NCBI RefSeq assembly: GCF_029581275.1
Contig: NZ_CP120742.1
Coordinates: 3,022,001-3,086,000, forward strand
Direction: 5' to 3'
From: Micromonospora sp. WMMD1155
GTDB taxonomy: Bacteria; Actinomycetota; Actinomycetes; Mycobacteriales; Micromonosporaceae
Length of the DNA: 64,000 nt
In this document: positions 44,864-53,846 of the stretch, one piece after another
How positions within the stretch are numbered: the stretch's first letter is position 1
Layout: each line of letters starts with the position of its first letter
The notes under the pieces: generated by a model
Told to the model about the DNA's origin: nothing
Seen by the model: the letters and a program-made list of their open reading frames with translations, nothing else
Databases searched by the model: none
Program-made: the position numbers and the translations under genes

Positions 44864-45066
44864 CTTTGGAGCTGATAACACAAACGAGTCACCTGCCGGT
44901 CGATTGGCCGGCAAGCTAATGGCCCGGGGCCGGTCGATCGCTTCCGGCGGCCACATGCGCCGATCGCTTCCGGCGGCCACATGCGCCGATCGCTTCTGCT
45001 GATGGCTACCTGCGGTCTCCTCCGCTGGCCGCTTGCGCCGATGTCGTAAACGATTCAGCTCCAAAG
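44864..45066. repeat. 203-bp element bounded by 12-bp inverted repeats
   Basis: CTTTGGAGCTGA (44864-44875) and TCAGCTCCAAAG (45055-45066) are exact terminal inverted repeats. Just inside are ACAAACGA on the left and TCGTAAACGA on the right, the latter near-palindromic and LacI-operator-like. The interior has two exact 26-bp tandem units beginning GATCGCTTCCGGCGGCCACA and a third degraded unit ending TTGCGCCGAT. There is no coding frame of note. It could be a MITE-like remnant or a compound regulatory region. Confidence 0.7.
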
Positions 45067-45126
45067 GCACGCTGCCCCAGGTCGCCAGCACTGCTGAGGT
45101 CGGTGTCGCGGGGATCGGGGACAGCC

Positions 45127-45216
45127 GGGGCGCGGAGAGCCGGGGCGCGGAGAGTCGGGGCGCGGAGAGTCGGGGCGCGGATAGTCGGGGCGCGGAGAGC
45201 CGGGGCGCGGAGAGCC
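45127..45216. repeat. 15-bp tandem array, six copies
   Basis: Six units of GGGGCGCGGAGAGYC (one with GGATAG) run up to the 3' end of the metallophosphoesterase gene, whose stop is at 45237. A degraded seventh copy follows. The array repeats the pattern of GC-rich arrays placed directly downstream of genes in this window. Confidence 0.85.
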
Positions 45217-45236
45217 GGCGCGAGTGCAGCCGCGGG

Positions 45237-45980
45237 TCAGCGACCGTCCCGGGGGCCGAAGACGGCCAGCGCGTCGGCGTCGCTGTGCTGGGAGCGCAGG
45301 TACTCGTCGGCCCAGGCCGCCGCGTCCGGGAAGGTCGACTCCGCCGCCACCCGGGCGCACGCCGCGTCAACGTCGAAGGCGGTGCGACGCAGCTGGACGC
45401 CCGGCCCGAGCAGTGCCCACCACGCGCCCGCGCCCCCGTACGGCATGCCGATGCTTCCCGGGTTGACCACCAGGCGTCGGTCCACCAGTCGGGTGAAGGG
45501 CATGTGCGTGTGGCCGCAGACCACAGTCGTGATCTCGGCCGGGAGGTCGGCGAACACCTCGGCCCAGCGCGGCATCCGGGAGTCGACGAGCACCACCTCC
45601 TCGTCGTCCCGAGGGGTGGCGTGACAGAACAACGTCGGCCCGAGCCCGTCGACCGCGAACGTCGCCGTCGCGGGCACTGTCGCGAGACGAGCCACCTGGT
45701 CGTCGCGGAGTTGCCCGGCGGCCCAGTTCGACACCTCGATCGACGCGGGCTTCCCGGCTCGTGCCTCGACCAGTTCGCGGTCGGCGTTGCCGCCCACCCA
45801 GCAGGCGCGGTCACCCAGGTCGGCGAGCACGTCCAGCACCTCGACCGGCTGCGGGCCGGCCGCGATGTCGCCGGTCAACACGATCAGATCGGCGGCGGCG
45901 ACGTCCGGTTCGGCGAGCACGGCCTCCAGCGCGGGGAGTACGCCGTGGATGTCGGAGAGCACCGCAACCCTGTTCACCAT
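45237..45980 (-). CDS. Metallophosphoesterase (YfcE/MJ0936-like)
   Basis: A 247-residue calcineurin-like phosphoesterase. Motifs in order: AVLSDIHGVLPALEAVL, VLTGDIAAGP, WVGGNADREL (Asn-Asp-like block), FCHATPRDDEE, VVCGHTHMPF and VNPGSIGMP. This pattern fits the small YfcE/YsnB group with activity on bis-pNPP-type diesters in vitro. It is cytoplasmic. ATG 45980 is used; an upstream extension exists but lacks conserved sequence. It lies next to the crp gene on the same strand, about 110 bp apart, and its 3' end touches a 15-bp repeat array. Confidence 0.87.
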   Translation of the reverse strand: MVNRVAVLSDIHGVLPALEAVLAEPDVAAADLIVLTGDIAAGPQPVEVLDVLADLGDRACWVGGNADRELVEARAGKPASIEVSNWAAGQLRDDQVARLATVPATATFAVDGLGPTLFCHATPRDDEEVVLVDSRMPRWAEVFADLPAEITTVVCGHTHMPFTRLVDRRLVVNPGSIGMPYGGAGAWWALLGPGVQLRRTAFDVDAACARVAAESTFPDAAAWADEYLRSQHSDADALAVFGPRDGR

Positions 45981-46090
45981 GGCCCCCACCCTGACCGCTC
46001 CGGCCACGCCGAACCAGTCTTTCTGCGCCCGGCAGACGAACCGTCCCCGCCTACCGTCGGTGACGGGAGACGGGGACGGGACGTATCAGG

Positions 46091-46768
46091 TCAGACGCGG
46101 GCGCGACGGGCCAGGCGCTCCGGGTCCAGGATGATGATGCTCTTGCCGTCCAGCCGAAGCCACCCGCGTGAGGCGAAGTCGGCCAGCGCCTTGTTGACCG
46201 TCTCCCGGGAGGCGCCGACGAGCTGGGCGATCTCCTCCTGGGTGAGGTCGTGGGTCACCCGCAGGACGCCGCCGTCGCGAGTGCCGAACCGGCCGGCCAT
46301 CTGGAGCAGGTTCTTGGCGACCCGACCCGGCACGTCCGTGAAGATCAGGTCGGCGAGCGAGTCGTTGGTCCGACGCAGCCTCCGGGCGAGCACCCGGAGC
46401 AACTGCTCGGCGATCTCCGGACGGTTGTTCAGCCACGGCCGCAGTGCCTGCTTACGCAGCCGCACCAGGCGGGTGTCAGTCACCGCGGTAGCGGTCGCCG
46501 TACGCGGACCAGGGTCGAAGAGCGACAGCTCACCCACCATGTCCGACGGCCCCATCACCGCGATCAGGTTCTGCCGGCCATCCGCCGCGCGGCGACCGAC
46601 CTTGATCTTCCCGGACAGCAGGATATAGAGACTGTCGCCGGGCTCGCCCTCATTGAAGACGATCTCGCCCTTGCGGACCTCGATCGTCTCCATCTCCTTG
46701 GCGAGCGCCTCGGCAGCTTCCGGGTCGACACCCTGGAAGATCCCGCTGCGGGCCAGTACCTCATCCAT
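46091..46768 (-). CDS. crp: Crp/Fnr-family cAMP receptor-type regulator
   Basis: A 225-residue regulator. The cyclic-nucleotide domain (about 10-125) has [20 protein letters not shown] and the phosphate-binding cassette [20 protein letters not shown], with the Glu and Arg that contact cAMP. A long helix follows, then the [36 protein letters not shown]. Length and sequence style match M. tuberculosis Rv3676 and Streptomyces Crp. GGAGGTG lies 6 nt before ATG 46768. The adenylyl cyclase domain protein at 27068 could supply cAMP. It is a global regulator in relatives, affecting growth, spore germination or virulence genes. Confidence 0.95.
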   Translation of the reverse strand: MDEVLARSGIFQGVDPEAAEALAKEMETIEVRKGEIVFNEGEPGDSLYILLSGKIKVGRRAADGRQNLIAVMGPSDMVGELSLFDPGPRTATATAVTDTRLVRLRKQALRPWLNNRPEIAEQLLRVLARRLRRTNDSLADLIFTDVPGRVAKNLLQMAGRFGTRDGGVLRVTHDLTQEEIAQLVGASRETVNKALADFASRGWLRLDGKSIIILDPERLARRARV

Positions 46769-46912
46769 CGCGCACCTCCGGTTGCGCGTGCCGTCCGTCG
46801 GCCCGGGGTCGCCGTCCGCTGATCCCCTCGCGCGCCGCCAAGTCTAGGCGCACATGAGCATGAATCAGAGGTCGCCCCTGGAATCTTGATCGGTGGGCGT
46901 AACCTGCCCGAC

Positions 46913-47575
46913 GTGCTGAGCGAGCCGACTCTGACCAGCCGCGCCGAGGACGGGCGGGACATCCCACTGCTCTTCTGGCGCGCCGCCGCACCCCTGCGGA
47001 CCGTCAGCAGCGGTCCGCTGGGCGGTGGCATCGGGGTCCGGCGCTGGGTGCTGAACGCGACCGTACCCATGTCGTACGACCGTGGTGACCCCGCCGCGCA
47101 CCTGGCGGCGCTCGCCGCCGACCTGGCCCTCGACGGACCCGGGGTCGGCCTGCTCACCGGGGTGCACGTCGGCGAGGTGGTCGCGCGAACCGACACCGGG
47201 GTCCGGGCCTGGGCGACGGTCGGGCTCGGCACGCCGGTGCCCGCGGCCGCGCCCACGCCGGCCGGGCTCGCCCAGCGGGTCGGCACGGTCAACATCGTGG
47301 TGTACGTGCCGGCCCGGCTCGCCGACTCGGCGCTCGTCAACGCGGTGGCCACCGCGACCGAGGCGAAGACCCAGGCGATCAGCGAGCTGGGACTCCTCGG
47401 GACCGGCACCCCGACCGACGCGGTCACCGTGCTCTGCCCGGTGGACGGCCCGGAGGCCGCGTACGGGGGGCCGCGCTCCAGTTGGGGTGCCCCGCTGGCC
47501 CGAGCGGTGCACGCGGCGGTGCTCGCCGGAGGCTCTCGGGCGGTAGTGCCCTGGTCAGAGCAGCTCAGCGACTGA
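46913..47575 (+). CDS. cbiZ: Adenosylcobinamide amidohydrolase (CbiZ type)
   Basis: A protein of about 220 residues from GTG 46913 (an in-frame TTG at 46886 is possible). Stretches RRWVLNATVPMSYDRGDP, GVGLLTGVHVGEV, ATVGLGTP, GTVNIVVYVPARLADSALVNAVATATEAKTQAI and GTGTPTDAVTVLCP match the CbiZ family. CbiZ cleaves the aminopropanol of adenosylcobinamide to adenosylcobyric acid, allowing corrinoid salvage. No other cobamide gene or cobalamin riboswitch is seen in the window, so its metabolic context lies elsewhere. It is divergent from crp across a short gap. Confidence 0.85.
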   Translation: MLSEPTLTSRAEDGRDIPLLFWRAAAPLRTVSSGPLGGGIGVRRWVLNATVPMSYDRGDPAAHLAALAADLALDGPGVGLLTGVHVGEVVARTDTGVRAWATVGLGTPVPAAAPTPAGLAQRVGTVNIVVYVPARLADSALVNAVATATEAKTQAISELGLLGTGTPTDAVTVLCPVDGPEAAYGGPRSSWGAPLARAVHAAVLAGGSRAVVPWSEQLSD

Positions 47576-47631
47576 AGATTCGGCCGATCGGCTGTCGTCG
47601 GCGCGTTCATGGCCCGGTAGGGTCGCGGGCG

Positions 47632-48813
47632 ATGTATGCTCCCGCTCCCCTCGCGTCCTCCCGCCCGCGTCGCCGCGTCGCTCTCGGCCTCGCCGCGCTC
47701 CTGGCCGCCCTGCTGGTCGCCGGCTGCTCCGACACGGGTGGGGAGGCTCCGGTCTGGCAGCCCGGTGCCGGCGGCGGTGGCACCGGCGCTCCGGTGGCCA
47801 CCGCCGAACCGGGCGCCACCGGGTCCGCGCCCTCCGGTGCGGGCGGCACGATCTCGCTCTCCGCCACCGGCGACATCATCATGGGCAACGCGCCGAGCCG
47901 ACTGCCTGCCGGCGGCGGGAAGGGCTTCTTCACCTCGGTCACCGAGGCGCTCAAGGCCGACCTGGTGATGGGCAACCTGGAGGAGCCGTTGACGGTGGAC
48001 ACCGGCACCGGCAAGTGCGGGGCCGACTCCACCCGTTGCTTCCAGTTCCGCGCCCCGCCGGAGTACGCCGCGCACCTCCGCGACGCCGGATTCGACGTGC
48101 TCAACCAGGCCAACAACCACGGGTACGACTACGGGCCGAAGGGCTACCAGAACACCCAGAAGGCGTTGGAGAAGTACGACCTGAAGCACACCGGCGCCCC
48201 GGACCAGATCACCGTCGTCGACGTCAAGGGCGTGAAGGTGGCGATCGCCGGCTTCTCGTCGTACGTCTGGTCCAACAGCCTGGTCGACATCGCCAAGGCG
48301 AAGACGGTCGTCGCCAAGGCCGCCACCATGGCTGACCTGGTCGTGGTGCAGGTGCACATGGGCGGTGAGGGAGCGGAGAAGACCCGGGTGAAGCCGGGCA
48401 CCGAGATGTTCCTGGGCGAGAACCGGGGCGACCCGGTCAAGTTCTCCCACGCCATGATCGACGCCGGCGCCGACCTGATCGTCGGGCACGGGCCGCACGT
48501 GCTGCGCGGGATGGAGTTCTACCAGGGCCGTCTGATCGCGTACAGCCTGGGCAACTTCGCCGGCGGCGGGAACTCCCTGAACAACGACGGACGCCTCGGT
48601 TGGGGCGGGGTGCTGAAGGTCTCGCTGAAGCCGGACGGCAGTTGGGCCGGCGGCTCGTTCACCTCGACGTACATGAACGACGCCGGCAAGCCGACGATGG
48701 ACTCGAACAGACGGGGCCTGGGCCTGGTCACCGAGTTGAGCCGTACGGACTTCCCGAAGGGCGGCGCCCGGTTCGACGGGCAGGGCAAGATCTCACCGCC
48801 GACCGCCGGTTGA
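47632..48813 (+). CDS. CapA-family metallophosphatase-like lipoprotein
   Basis: A 393-residue lipoprotein. The signal peptide ends [10 protein letters not shown] with lipidated Cys32, then a Gly/Pro/Ala-rich linker. The CapA/PgsA fold starts at [13 protein letters not shown], followed by [73 protein letters not shown]. These are the standard CapA blocks (GD, NLE, NNH, GHGPH, SLGNF). Family members are linked to poly-gamma-glutamate or wall polymer metabolism; the substrate is unknown here. It sits between cbiZ and nth. Confidence 0.9.
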   Translation: MYAPAPLASSRPRRRVALGLAALLAALLVAGCSDTGGEAPVWQPGAGGGGTGAPVATAEPGATGSAPSGAGGTISLSATGDIIMGNAPSRLPAGGGKGFFTSVTEALKADLVMGNLEEPLTVDTGTGKCGADSTRCFQFRAPPEYAAHLRDAGFDVLNQANNHGYDYGPKGYQNTQKALEKYDLKHTGAPDQITVVDVKGVKVAIAGFSSYVWSNSLVDIAKAKTVVAKAATMADLVVVQVHMGGEGAEKTRVKPGTEMFLGENRGDPVKFSHAMIDAGADLIVGHGPHVLRGMEFYQGRLIAYSLGNFAGGGNSLNNDGRLGWGGVLKVSLKPDGSWAGGSFTSTYMNDAGKPTMDSNRRGLGLVTELSRTDFPKGGARFDGQGKISPPTAG

Positions 48814-48854
48814 CCCCGTCGGGAACGTCCGGGGCGCGACGTAGGCTGACCGTC

Positions 48855-49643
48855 GTGACCAGTAGTCCTCCCGCCGCCAGCGAGACCGACCTCGGGCGCA
48901 CACGTCGTGCCCGCAAGATCGGCCGGGTGCTGACCGAGACACACCCCGACGCACACTGTGAGCTGGACCACTCCAGCCCCCTGGAGTTGGCCGTCGCCAC
49001 CATCCTCTCCGCGCAGTGCACGGACAAGAAGGTCAACGAGGTCACCCCCAAGCTCTTCGCCCGCTACCCGAGCGCCGCCGCCTACGCCGGCGCGGACCGG
49101 GGCGAGATGGAGGAGCTGATCCGGCCCACCGGCTTCTACCGCAACAAGACCGACTCGTTGCTCAAACTCGGTCAGGCCCTCGTCGACAGGTACGACGGGC
49201 AGGTCCCCGGTCGGCTCGTCGACCTGGTGACGTTGCCCGGCATCGGCCGCAAGACCGCCAACGTCATCCTCGGCAACGCCTTCGACGTCCCGGGCATCAC
49301 CGTCGACACGCACTTCCAGCGGCTGGTGCACAGGTGGCGGCTGACCACCGAGACCGACCCGGTGAAGATCGAGCACGCGGTCGGGGCGCTGTACCCCAAG
49401 CGCGACTGGACCATGCTGTCGCACCGGATCATCTTCCACGGGCGACGGGTCTGCCACGCCCGCAAGCCGGCCTGTGGGGCGTGCACGCTCGCGAAGCTCT
49501 GCCCCTCGTACGGCACCGGGCCGACCGAGCCGGCCGCCGCCGCCAAGCTGCTCAAGGGTCCCCGGGCACGCGACCTCGCGGTGGCCGCCGGGGTCGACCC
49601 GAATCTGGTGCCCGCCCAGGCGGTCGCCGCGGAGGTGCCGTGA
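48855..49643 (+). CDS. nth: Endonuclease III
   Basis: A 262-residue DNA glycosylase/AP lyase that removes oxidised pyrimidines. The helix-hairpin-helix [14 protein letters not shown] contains catalytic Lys133, and the Asp151 partner is in TVDTHFQRL. The [4Fe-4S] cluster ligands are Cys200, Cys207, Cys210 and Cys216 (C-x6-C-x2-C-x5-C). GTG 48855 is the chosen start. Its stop overlaps the GTG of the thioredoxin gene (GTGA), which overlaps the Nudix gene in the same way. The order nth, thioredoxin, Nudix, marP is the same as in M. tuberculosis Rv3674c-Rv3671c. Confidence 0.96.
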   Translation: MTSSPPAASETDLGRTRRARKIGRVLTETHPDAHCELDHSSPLELAVATILSAQCTDKKVNEVTPKLFARYPSAAAYAGADRGEMEELIRPTGFYRNKTDSLLKLGQALVDRYDGQVPGRLVDLVTLPGIGRKTANVILGNAFDVPGITVDTHFQRLVHRWRLTTETDPVKIEHAVGALYPKRDWTMLSHRIIFHGRRVCHARKPACGACTLAKLCPSYGTGPTEPAAAAKLLKGPRARDLAVAAGVDPNLVPAQAVAAEVP

Positions 49644-50314
49644 ATCGCCGCCTCGCCCTGCTCGTCGTGCCGCTGCTGCTGGCCGCCGCGGGCTGCACCA
49701 GCGGCCCCGCCGACGAGCAGCCGGCCCCCCGACCCGCCGCCGCCGAGCGACCGTCACCGTTTCGGGACTGCGCCACGCTGGGCACGGCGCCCACGGCCGC
49801 GACCCCCGGCTCCGGCACGGCGGGCCCCGGTTCCGGCACGGCGACCCCTGGCACGTCCGGCTCCGGCACGGCGGCCCCCGGCTCCGGGGCGCAGGCGCTG
49901 CCGGAGCTGACGCTGTCCTGCTTCACCGGCGGGGCTCCGATCGCGCTGCGGTCCGTCGCCGGGCCGGCGGTGATCAACGTCTGGGCGTCCTGGTGTCCGC
50001 CGTGCCGCAAGGAGCTACCCGCCTTCCAGCGGCTCAGCGAGCGGGCCGCCGGTCGGCTCCAGGTCGTCGGGGTCAACAGCCGGGACAGCCGCAGCGGCGC
50101 GCAGTCCATCGGTGAGGACTTCGGCGTCCGGTTCCCGATCCTGGTGGACCAGGGCGAGGCGCTGCAGCGGGAGTTGCAGCGCAACGCCATCCCGCTGACC
50201 CTCTTCGTCGACGCCGACGGCCGGATCCGGCACGTCGACGCCACCGGCGCGCTCGACGACGCCCAGCTCGTCAAGCTGGTCCGCCAGCACCTCGGCCTGA
50301 CGGTGCCGGCGTGA
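49640..50314 (+). CDS. TlpA-like thioredoxin lipoprotein
   Basis: A 224-residue lipoprotein with signal peptide ending LLLAAAGC (Cys19). A Gly/Ser/Thr/Pro-rich linker repeats PGSGTA units (about 55-84). The thioredoxin domain has [19 protein letters not shown] with redox Cys119 and Cys122, VVGVNSRDS and the cis-Pro region [14 protein letters not shown]. It works outside the membrane as a disulfide reductase or exchange protein. It is the second gene of the nth-tlpA-nudix run with 4-nt overlaps at both ends. Confidence 0.92.
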   Translation: MNRRLALLVVPLLLAAAGCTSGPADEQPAPRPAAAERPSPFRDCATLGTAPTAATPGSGTAGPGSGTATPGTSGSGTAAPGSGAQALPELTLSCFTGGAPIALRSVAGPAVINVWASWCPPCRKELPAFQRLSERAAGRLQVVGVNSRDSRSGAQSIGEDFGVRFPILVDQGEALQRELQRNAIPLTLFVDADGRIRHVDATGALDDAQLVKLVRQHLGLTVPA

Positions 50315-51003
50315 CCCGTCGACCACCGGAATGGATCGACCCGCTGCTGACCCGGCTGGGCACCGCCCGCGCCGAGGACTTCACCCGGTTGACCACCCCG
50401 GCCGAGGGTGGCCGGGAGAGCGCCGTGCTGGTGCTGCTCGGTGAGCAGCCCGACACCGGGCCCGACGTGCTGGTCCTGCAACGGGCCGCCACCCTGCGTA
50501 CCCACGCCGGCCAGCCGGCCTTTCCGGGCGGTGCGGCCGACCCGGAGGACGCCGACGTGCGCGCCACCGCGCTGCGTGAGGCGAACGAGGAGGTCGGCCT
50601 CGACCCGAGCAGCGTGACGGTGCTCGCCGAGCTGCCGAAACTGTGGATCCCGGTCAGCGACTTCGTGGTCACCCCGGTGCTGGCCTGGTGGCACGACCCG
50701 CACCCGGTGTACCCCTGCGAGCCGGCCGAGGTGGCTCACGTCGCCCGGTTGCCGGTCAGCGAGCTGGTCGACCCGGCCAACCGGATGCGGGTCCGCCACC
50801 CGAGCGGCTGGATCGGCCCGGCGTTCTCGGCACGCGGGATGCTCGTCTGGGGCTTCACCGCCGGGGTGCTGGCCACCCTGTTGGAGATGGGCGGTTGGGC
50901 GCGTCCGTGGCCGCGGGACCGGGTGGTCGACCTGCCGCCCAGCGGGGCCACCCCGGCGCCGTCGGCGGGCACCGACCAGGCTGACGAGACAGCCCTACGT
51001 TGA
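50311..51003 (+). CDS. CoA-type Nudix hydrolase
   Basis: A 230-residue Nudix protein. The UPF0035/CoA signature LRTHAGQPAFPGGAAD precedes a Nudix box ending ALREANEEVGL, with the catalytic REANEE core. The first Glu of the box is at PED, one residue off the strict spacing. This fits CoA and acyl-CoA pyrophosphohydrolases (NudL/PCD1). GTG 50311 overlaps the previous stop (GTGA). It is cytoplasmic. Co-transcription with nth suggests housecleaning, but the CoA role is by family only. Confidence 0.9.
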   Translation: MTRRPPEWIDPLLTRLGTARAEDFTRLTTPAEGGRESAVLVLLGEQPDTGPDVLVLQRAATLRTHAGQPAFPGGAADPEDADVRATALREANEEVGLDPSSVTVLAELPKLWIPVSDFVVTPVLAWWHDPHPVYPCEPAEVAHVARLPVSELVDPANRMRVRHPSGWIGPAFSARGMLVWGFTAGVLATLLEMGGWARPWPRDRVVDLPPSGATPAPSAGTDQADETALR

Positions 51004-51066
51004 CCGCGCGGTCACCTTCGGCAAGCGATGGTCATCTGGCGGGCGCACTGCCCGTACGCTTGACCC

Positions 51067-52245
51067 GTGTCCGTCGTGGATCTCGTCCTGCTGCTGCTCA
51101 TGCTCGTGTTCGCGATCAGCGGATACCGCCAGGGTTTCGTCATCGGCATCACCTCGCTGTCCGGCTTCTTCCTCGGTCTGCTGCTGGGCCTCCAGCTCGG
51201 GCCGCTGTTCGCCAGACAGTTCGTGGACGCCGGCACCCGTGTGCTGATCTCGCTCGTGGCGATCTTCGGGCTGGCCGTGGTCGGGCAGGCGCTCGCCGGA
51301 TGGCTCGGCTCGCACCTGCGTAAGACGATCACCAGCGACGTGGGCAAGCGGATCGACGACGTGGGTGGGGCACTGGTCTCGTTGCTCGCCGTGCTGCTGC
51401 TCGCCTGGCTGGTCGCGGTGCCGCTCGGCTCGTCCTCGGTGCCCTGGCTCGCCGCGTCGGTACGCAACAGCGCGTTGATCACCGTGGTCAACCGGATCGT
51501 GCCGGAACAGGCCCACCGGTTGTCCACCGCGCTGGAGGACACCGTCGACACGGACGGCTTCCCGGACGTCTTCGGTGACCTCGCGCCCACCCGGGCCCGG
51601 CAGGTCGACCCGCCCGACCCGGCGCTGGCCGGCTCGCAGGTGGTGGTCAACGGTCAGCGGTCGGTCGTGAAGGTGCTCGGCTCCGCGCCCGGCTGTTCGC
51701 GTCGCATCGAGGGCTCCGGCTTCGTGTACGCCGACGACCGGGTGATGACGAACGCGCACGTCGTGGCCGGCACCCGCTCGGTCGCCGTGGAGTTGGGCGG
51801 TGAACGGTACGACGGCAAGGTGGTGGTCTACGACCCGGACCGGGACCTGGCCGTGCTGCTGGTGCCCGGGCTGCCCGGCCCGTCCCTGCGGTTCGCCGCC
51901 GGCAACGCCGGCAGTGGCTCGGACGCGATCGTGCTGGGTTTCCCGCTGGACGGCCCCTACAACGCGCAGTCAGCGCGGATCCGCGACGTCGACAAGATCA
52001 AGGGGCCGGACATCTACTCCTCCGGCGACGTCACGCGGGAGATCTACACCATCCGAGCGCTGGTGCGCAGCGGCAACTCCGGCGGTCCGTTGCTGTCCGC
52101 CAACGGCCTCGTGCTCGGCGTGATCTTCGCGGCTGCTGCCGACGACCCGAACACCGGTTTCGCGGTGACCGCGGCCGAGGCGCGCCCGGTGGCGTTGGCC
52201 GGCGCCGAACGCAACCGGCAGGTGGCCACCGGCGAGTGCACCTGA
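51067..52245 (+). CDS. marP: MarP-type membrane-anchored trypsin-like serine protease
   Basis: A 392-residue protein. Four TM helices (CvpA-like domain, residues 3-120: VDLVLLLLMLVFAISGYRQGF; GALVSLLAVLLLAWLVAVPL) anchor an outer protease domain. The triad is His231 (MTNAHVV), Asp260 (DPDRDLAVL) and Ser338 (SGNSGGPLL). Cys210 and Cys391 would form the stabilising disulfide. The M. tuberculosis enzyme has nearly the same residue numbering and protects against acid stress by cleaving wall hydrolases. GTG 51067 is the start. It stands 63 bp after the Nudix gene, at the same place as Rv3671c. Confidence 0.94.
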   Translation: MSVVDLVLLLLMLVFAISGYRQGFVIGITSLSGFFLGLLLGLQLGPLFARQFVDAGTRVLISLVAIFGLAVVGQALAGWLGSHLRKTITSDVGKRIDDVGGALVSLLAVLLLAWLVAVPLGSSSVPWLAASVRNSALITVVNRIVPEQAHRLSTALEDTVDTDGFPDVFGDLAPTRARQVDPPDPALAGSQVVVNGQRSVVKVLGSAPGCSRRIEGSGFVYADDRVMTNAHVVAGTRSVAVELGGERYDGKVVVYDPDRDLAVLLVPGLPGPSLRFAAGNAGSGSDAIVLGFPLDGPYNAQSARIRDVDKIKGPDIYSSGDVTREIYTIRALVRSGNSGGPLLSANGLVLGVIFAAAADDPNTGFAVTAAEARPVALAGAERNRQVATGECT

Positions 52246-52257
52246 GCGCCGCGCGGG

Positions 52258-52965
52258 TCAACGCCCGGCCGGCACCGCCGGTCGACGCCCGGTCGGCAGC
52301 GTCGCCCGGCCCCACCGCAGCCCTCGGTCCAGCACGGCACGAGCCATGATCGCCACACAGGTGCCGCCGTTGAGGAAGGACGCCACGACGTCGCTCGGGT
52401 GGTGCATCCCCCGGTACATCCGGGTCAGCGCCACCCCGAGCGGCACCATCAGCAGCAACGTCCACCAGGCGACCTTCGCCCCTGTGCTGCGCGCCCGCAG
52501 CGCCATCAGCACGGCGATACCGACGTAGAGCGCCACCGCCGCCGAGGTGTGCCCGGACGGGAAGCTCGACGTGGGTGGCGAGACGTCCATGTGCTCCACC
52601 GCCGGCCGCCGCCGGTCGATCGCCAGCGTGGTCAGCAGGAACACCAGGGCCTGGGCGGTCACCGCCGCGCACAGGAACAGCGGCTCCCGCCAGCGCTTCA
52701 GCCAGAGCCGTAGCACCAGCGCCACCAACACGGTGACCACGACGATCATCTGGGTGCTGGCCAGCGTGCTGAACACCAGCGAGACGTCGTTCCAGCCGTC
52801 GGTACGGTCGGCTGCCAACTCCCGGTTCACCGCGTCCTCCACGGTGAACGGCCAGGTCCGGGCGAACACCCGGGTGACCAACACCCCGAGCAGCACCATG
52901 AGGCCGAGGAGAAGGGACACCGGCAGCAGAACCCGCCGGACGATCAGGACCACGGTGTCGGACAT
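52258..52965 (-). CDS. PAP2-family membrane phosphatase, first
   Basis: A 235-residue lipid phosphatase of the PAP2 superfamily with about six TM helices. The three phosphatase motifs are IDRRRP (motif 1), SFPSGHTSA (motif 2, His acid) and RMYRGMHHPSDV (motif 3, nucleophilic His). It removes phosphate from phosphatidate, polyprenyl pyrophosphate or similar lipids on the outer face. ATG 52965 is used. The next gene on the same strand is a second PAP2 protein 37 bp upstream, so the two are probably co-transcribed. It is convergent with marP at 12 bp. Confidence 0.92.
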   Translation of the reverse strand: MSDTVVLIVRRVLLPVSLLLGLMVLLGVLVTRVFARTWPFTVEDAVNRELAADRTDGWNDVSLVFSTLASTQMIVVVTVLVALVLRLWLKRWREPLFLCAAVTAQALVFLLTTLAIDRRRPAVEHMDVSPPTSSFPSGHTSAAVALYVGIAVLMALRARSTGAKVAWWTLLLMVPLGVALTRMYRGMHHPSDVVASFLNGGTCVAIMARAVLDRGLRWGRATLPTGRRPAVPAGR

Positions 52966-53002
52966 GGGTCGGCCAGTACCCGGCCGACGTCGACGGCACG
53001 CC

Positions 53003-53794
53003 TCAGGCCGCTCCGGGGTGCCGCTCGACCTCGGGGGCCACGCCGTCGCGGGTGGGCCGGACCGGCTGGAGGCCCTGGTGCGCCCGCCAACTGGTGAACG
53101 CGGCGGTGGTCGCCGCCACCACCGCCACGCCGAGCAGCCAGCCACCCAGCACGTCGCTGGTGAAGTGCACGCCGAGCGCCACCCGGCTCAGCCCGGTGAG
53201 CACGGTGAGCAGCACCGCCGCGACCCAGAGCGCGACCCGCGCCGCCCCCCGCCGCGCGTACGGCAGGAGCACCAGCAGCAGCACCCCCGCCGCCAGGGTG
53301 GCGTTCAGCGCGTGCCCCGAGGGGAAGGAGTAGCCGGCGGCCCGTGCCACCGGATCCAGCAACTCCGGCCGGTCGCGACCGACGAGCAGTTTGAGCAGCG
53401 GGCCGACCAAGCCGCCGACGACCATGGTGGTGGTCGCCCAGAGGGCCAGCCGGCGAGCCCTCCGGCGCAGCAGCCAGACCACCAGGAGCAGGGCGACGGC
53501 GCGCAGCGGCATCGGCGCGAACACCTCGGTCCAGATCCGCATCAGCACGACCCAGCCCGGGTGGTCCTGGGCGTAGCCGTGCAGGGCGTCGGTCACCGTC
53601 GTGTCCAGCCGGTGCAGCGGCGCCCACGCACCGAGGACCAGCAGCGTGAGCAGCGCGAAGGGCACCAGCACCAGGAACGCCGCCACCGAGGCCAGGGTCA
53701 GCCGCAGCCCCAGAGCATGGTCCGGGTCGAGTCGGCGGTGCCGCCAGGACGACTGGTCGGCGGGGGCGATAGTTGGCGGCGGCTGCGTACTCAT
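53003..53794 (-). CDS. PAP2-family membrane phosphatase, second
   Basis: A 263-residue PAP2 protein from ATG 53794. The motifs are KLLVGRDRP, YSFPSGHALN and SRVALGVHFTSDV, a more canonical set than the neighbour's. The cytoplasmic N-terminus is Pro/Gln/Ser-rich, followed by TM helices FLVLVPFALLTLLVLGAW and others. Undecaprenyl pyrophosphate or phosphatidylglycerophosphate phosphatase activity is possible. The two PAP2 proteins differ widely in sequence, so they are not a recent duplication. Confidence 0.92.
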   Translation of the reverse strand: MSTQPPPTIAPADQSSWRHRRLDPDHALGLRLTLASVAAFLVLVPFALLTLLVLGAWAPLHRLDTTVTDALHGYAQDHPGWVVLMRIWTEVFAPMPLRAVALLLVVWLLRRRARRLALWATTTMVVGGLVGPLLKLLVGRDRPELLDPVARAAGYSFPSGHALNATLAAGVLLLVLLPYARRGAARVALWVAAVLLTVLTGLSRVALGVHFTSDVLGGWLLGVAVVAATTAAFTSWRAHQGLQPVRPTRDGVAPEVERHPGAA

Positions 53795-53846
53795 CCGTCG
53801 GTTCTACCCGACCGGGCGGACGGTCAGACCTCCCGGTCGCTCGCGG

